Of a stretch of 36,832 bases of DNA, positions 35,466-36,832 are shown one piece after another. Under the pieces are notes generated by a model. It was not told the origin of the DNA and ran no database searches. It saw nothing but the letters and a program-made list of their open reading frames with translations. Location: the NCBI GenBank assembly GCA_019694435.1, contig JAIBBZ010000044.1, positions 1 through 36,832 of the forward strand, in the 5' to 3' direction. The position numbers and the translations under genes were made by a program. Every line of letters begins with the position of its first letter. The first letter of the stretch is position 1. Origin of the DNA: Pirellulales bacterium. Lineage in GTDB: Bacteria > Planctomycetota > Planctomycetia > Pirellulales > JAEUIK01.

Positions 35466-36257
35466 TCAGGCCGTGCGGCGGCGATGTCGCCGCGCGATCA
35501 GGCCCAGGCCGGCCAGCCCCAGGCCGGCCAGCACGAGGCTGCTCGGCTCGGGAACCGGAATAATCGAGGCGATGCCGGTCAGCGAGGCGATGTCGCCGCC
35601 GCCCGACAGTTGGAACGAGAGCTGCACATTGAGCTCGGTGAAGGGGCCCGGTCCCGGTCCGGGGATCGGACCGGCGTTGAAGCTCCCGTAGGGGAATGTC
35701 GTCAGCGAGCCGTTGCCGTTCGATTGCGCGGGCCCCACGTCGACGCCCATGTTGGTAAACGGCGCGTTGACGTTGGCGATTTGCAGTTCGGGGATTCCAT
35801 CGCCGTCGGAGTCGGCAAACAGCGGGGTGATCGAAACGCCGTCTCCCTGCGTGTCGGTCAGGCCGCCGGAAATCGACGCCGAAACGAGGTTCGGCGCGGA
35901 GGTGGGGACGATCGGAGTCGTGAAAATGAAACCAAAGTTGGTGGGCGTTCCAAAATCAATCACCGAGATTCCGTAGCTGATCGACGGATCGGGATCGAAC
36001 AACCCGCCGCCGGAGACCTGGAAATTGGTCTCGTCGGTGAAGAAGAAGCTGTACTCGCCGTTGTCCCCCTTGGTACCCAAGGCGTAGCGGACCTTGCCGG
36101 ATTCCGGATCTTCGATGCGCGAAATCGGAATGTCGTACGAACTTTCGCCGACAAAGAGCGTCGCTTGCAACGGCAGGTTCCCGGCAAGCCCAGGGGCCGC
36201 GATCGCCACGGTCGCAATCGCAGTCAGGAGGAAAAGTAGACGGGGGTGGCAACGCAT
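35466..36257 (-). CDS. PEP-CTERM sorting-domain protein
   Basis: A 263-residue exported protein. The signal peptide (about 1-25, LLFLLTAIATVAIAAPGLAG) is followed by a Gly/Asp/Ser-rich beta-type region with a calcium-loop-like DSDGDGIPE and a linker IPGPGPGPF. The C-terminus, VPEPSSLVLAGLGLAGLGLI then ARRHRRRTA, is a complete exosortase signal. The ATG at 36257 has AAAGGAG upstream, which decides the start over the in-frame codon at 36305. Function is unknown; it is probably a surface or matrix protein. It is distinct in sequence from the other PEP-CTERM protein in the window. Confidence 0.88.
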   Translation of the reverse strand: MRCHPRLLFLLTAIATVAIAAPGLAGNLPLQATLFVGESSYDIPISRIEDPESGKVRYALGTKGDNGEYSFFFTDETNFQVSGGGLFDPDPSISYGISVIDFGTPTNFGFIFTTPIVPTSAPNLVSASISGGLTDTQGDGVSITPLFADSDGDGIPELQIANVNAPFTNMGVDVGPAQSNGNGSLTTFPYGSFNAGPIPGPGPGPFTELNVQLSFQLSGGGDIASLTGIASIIPVPEPSSLVLAGLGLAGLGLIARRHRRRTA

Positions 36258-36593
36258 CGGAACTCCTTTCAAATAGTCGAACCTGGCAGAATTCAGGCAA
36301 TCCAAGGTGCAGTCGCGAGCAATCGAATCGGCCAGGTGCTGTTGACGGTTGCGGTTCAGCGATCAAGCGCCCTGTCTTCGCGGCGCGGGAGCGCAACGAG
36401 AAAACACGGCGACGGACCCGAGAAACGCGGGACAACAGACCGACCGCGGGCAGCGAGCCCGAAGAACGCCTGAAAAAACGCCGGCGAAGGCGAATCAGGC
36501 GGGTCGGCGATTAACTCAAGCTCACGAGCAGCTCATACAGCGAAACGGGAATCGAGCGAGTTGCGGTAAGTTACCGTTGCCGCCGTCGATTCG
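36258..36593. other. Leader region of the second PEP-CTERM gene
   Basis: 336 bases without a credible gene. On the minus strand TTGACG (36592-36597) and TAACTT (36568-36573) are 18 bases apart and would give a leader of about 300 bases. Confidence 0.45.
36564..36576. promoter_or_regulatory. Palindrome over the -10 of the second PEP-CTERM promoter
   Basis: CGGTAA-G-TTACCG is a perfect 6-bp inverted repeat around one base. It overlaps the putative -10 TAACTT, a position that would suit a repressor site. Confidence 0.4.
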
Positions 36594-36832
36594 TCAAGAG
36601 AAATCCGTCCGGAGAAAATGGGAGGTTCCTGCCCGGCCGGTGCTTCCGCCATGCGCAAAGGCGATCGGGAGATGGTTCGACCAATGCAGCGCGTAGAGAT
36701 AACGAACCACGTCGGCCGTGCGGACGTTGTGGTCGTGCACGCGAAAACGCAGTTTCACCTGCCGTCGGCGCGGCGAGACGGCCAGGCTGCCGATCACGCT
36801 CAAGCGGTCATGTCGCTGCGAAACGATCTGTT
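36594..36832 (-). pseudogene. Fragment of an IS630-like transposase (runs off the window)
   Basis: The minus-strand frame is open from the window edge to a TGA at 36594-36596. It reads RHDRLSVIGSLAVSPRRR, then FRVHDHNVRTADVVRYLYAL, a pattern I know from the DDE domain of IS630-family transposases. After that the sequence (LHWSNHLPIAFAHGG...) loses the expected hydrophobic strand and Asp, so the C-terminal part is missing or replaced. The start lies beyond the edge. It is probably an inactive remnant. Confidence 0.5.

Noticed and set aside
36299..36316. Possible sigma-54 site (minus strand) in the second PEP-CTERM leader
   Set aside because: The -24 GG is replaced by GC, so the essential dinucleotide is missing.

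Overview
The window looks like chromosomal DNA of a GC-rich planctomycete, most likely of the Pirellulales. The markers are a very large secreted HEAT-repeat/cytochrome c protein of the planctomycete type, a Tat-exported DUF3500 protein, two PEP-CTERM proteins, a cysteine-rich beta-barrel porin, a small 'RAEFFDPYP' lipoprotein, and a TatC with a long insertion. Assignment rests on protein character alone; no rRNA is present.

Layout. 1-1979: end of an upstream gene, an MFS transporter and a small unknown protein (+). 2034-7534: three minus-strand genes (PVC-type cytochrome/HEAT protein, DUF3500 protein, mutM), the first two separated by an intrinsic terminator. 7729-10519: trpB-trpA and an unknown 174-aa gene (+). 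10562-12010: a membrane-anchored coiled-coil protein with a BRCT-like C-terminus (-). 12419-19647: a housekeeping run on the plus strand (polA, coaE, rho, ribH, nusB, ftsY). 19791-20010: a candidate structured RNA whose 5' end carries the tmRNA start signature, but with no visible tag or CCA end. 20098-21567: porin with a strong terminator. 21845-22611: a near-consensus sigma-54 promoter, a long leader with an intrinsic terminator, and a P-II gene. 22696-25569: tatC (-), manA and a small lipoprotein (+). 25630-31344: a four-gene minus-strand operon (TIM-barrel isomerase, EboC-like UbiA prenyltransferase, GH127 glycosidase, EboF-like phosphodiesterase). 31577-36305: PEP-CTERM gene, two ABC-2 permeases, PhzF-like protein and a second PEP-CTERM gene, all minus. 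36594-36832: remnant of an IS630-like transposase running off the window.

How parts may work together. Rho and NusB lie in one cluster with coaE, ribH and ftsY. The P-II gene appears to be under nitrogen-type (RpoN) control plus possible attenuation. TatC would export Tat substrates such as the DUF3500 protein. The 25630-31344 operon pairs two ebo-type genes with a glycosidase and an isomerase and is the best candidate for an unusual metabolic or export system. The most surprising signals are the tmRNA-like RNA at 19791-20010 and the sigma-54/leader/P-II unit.
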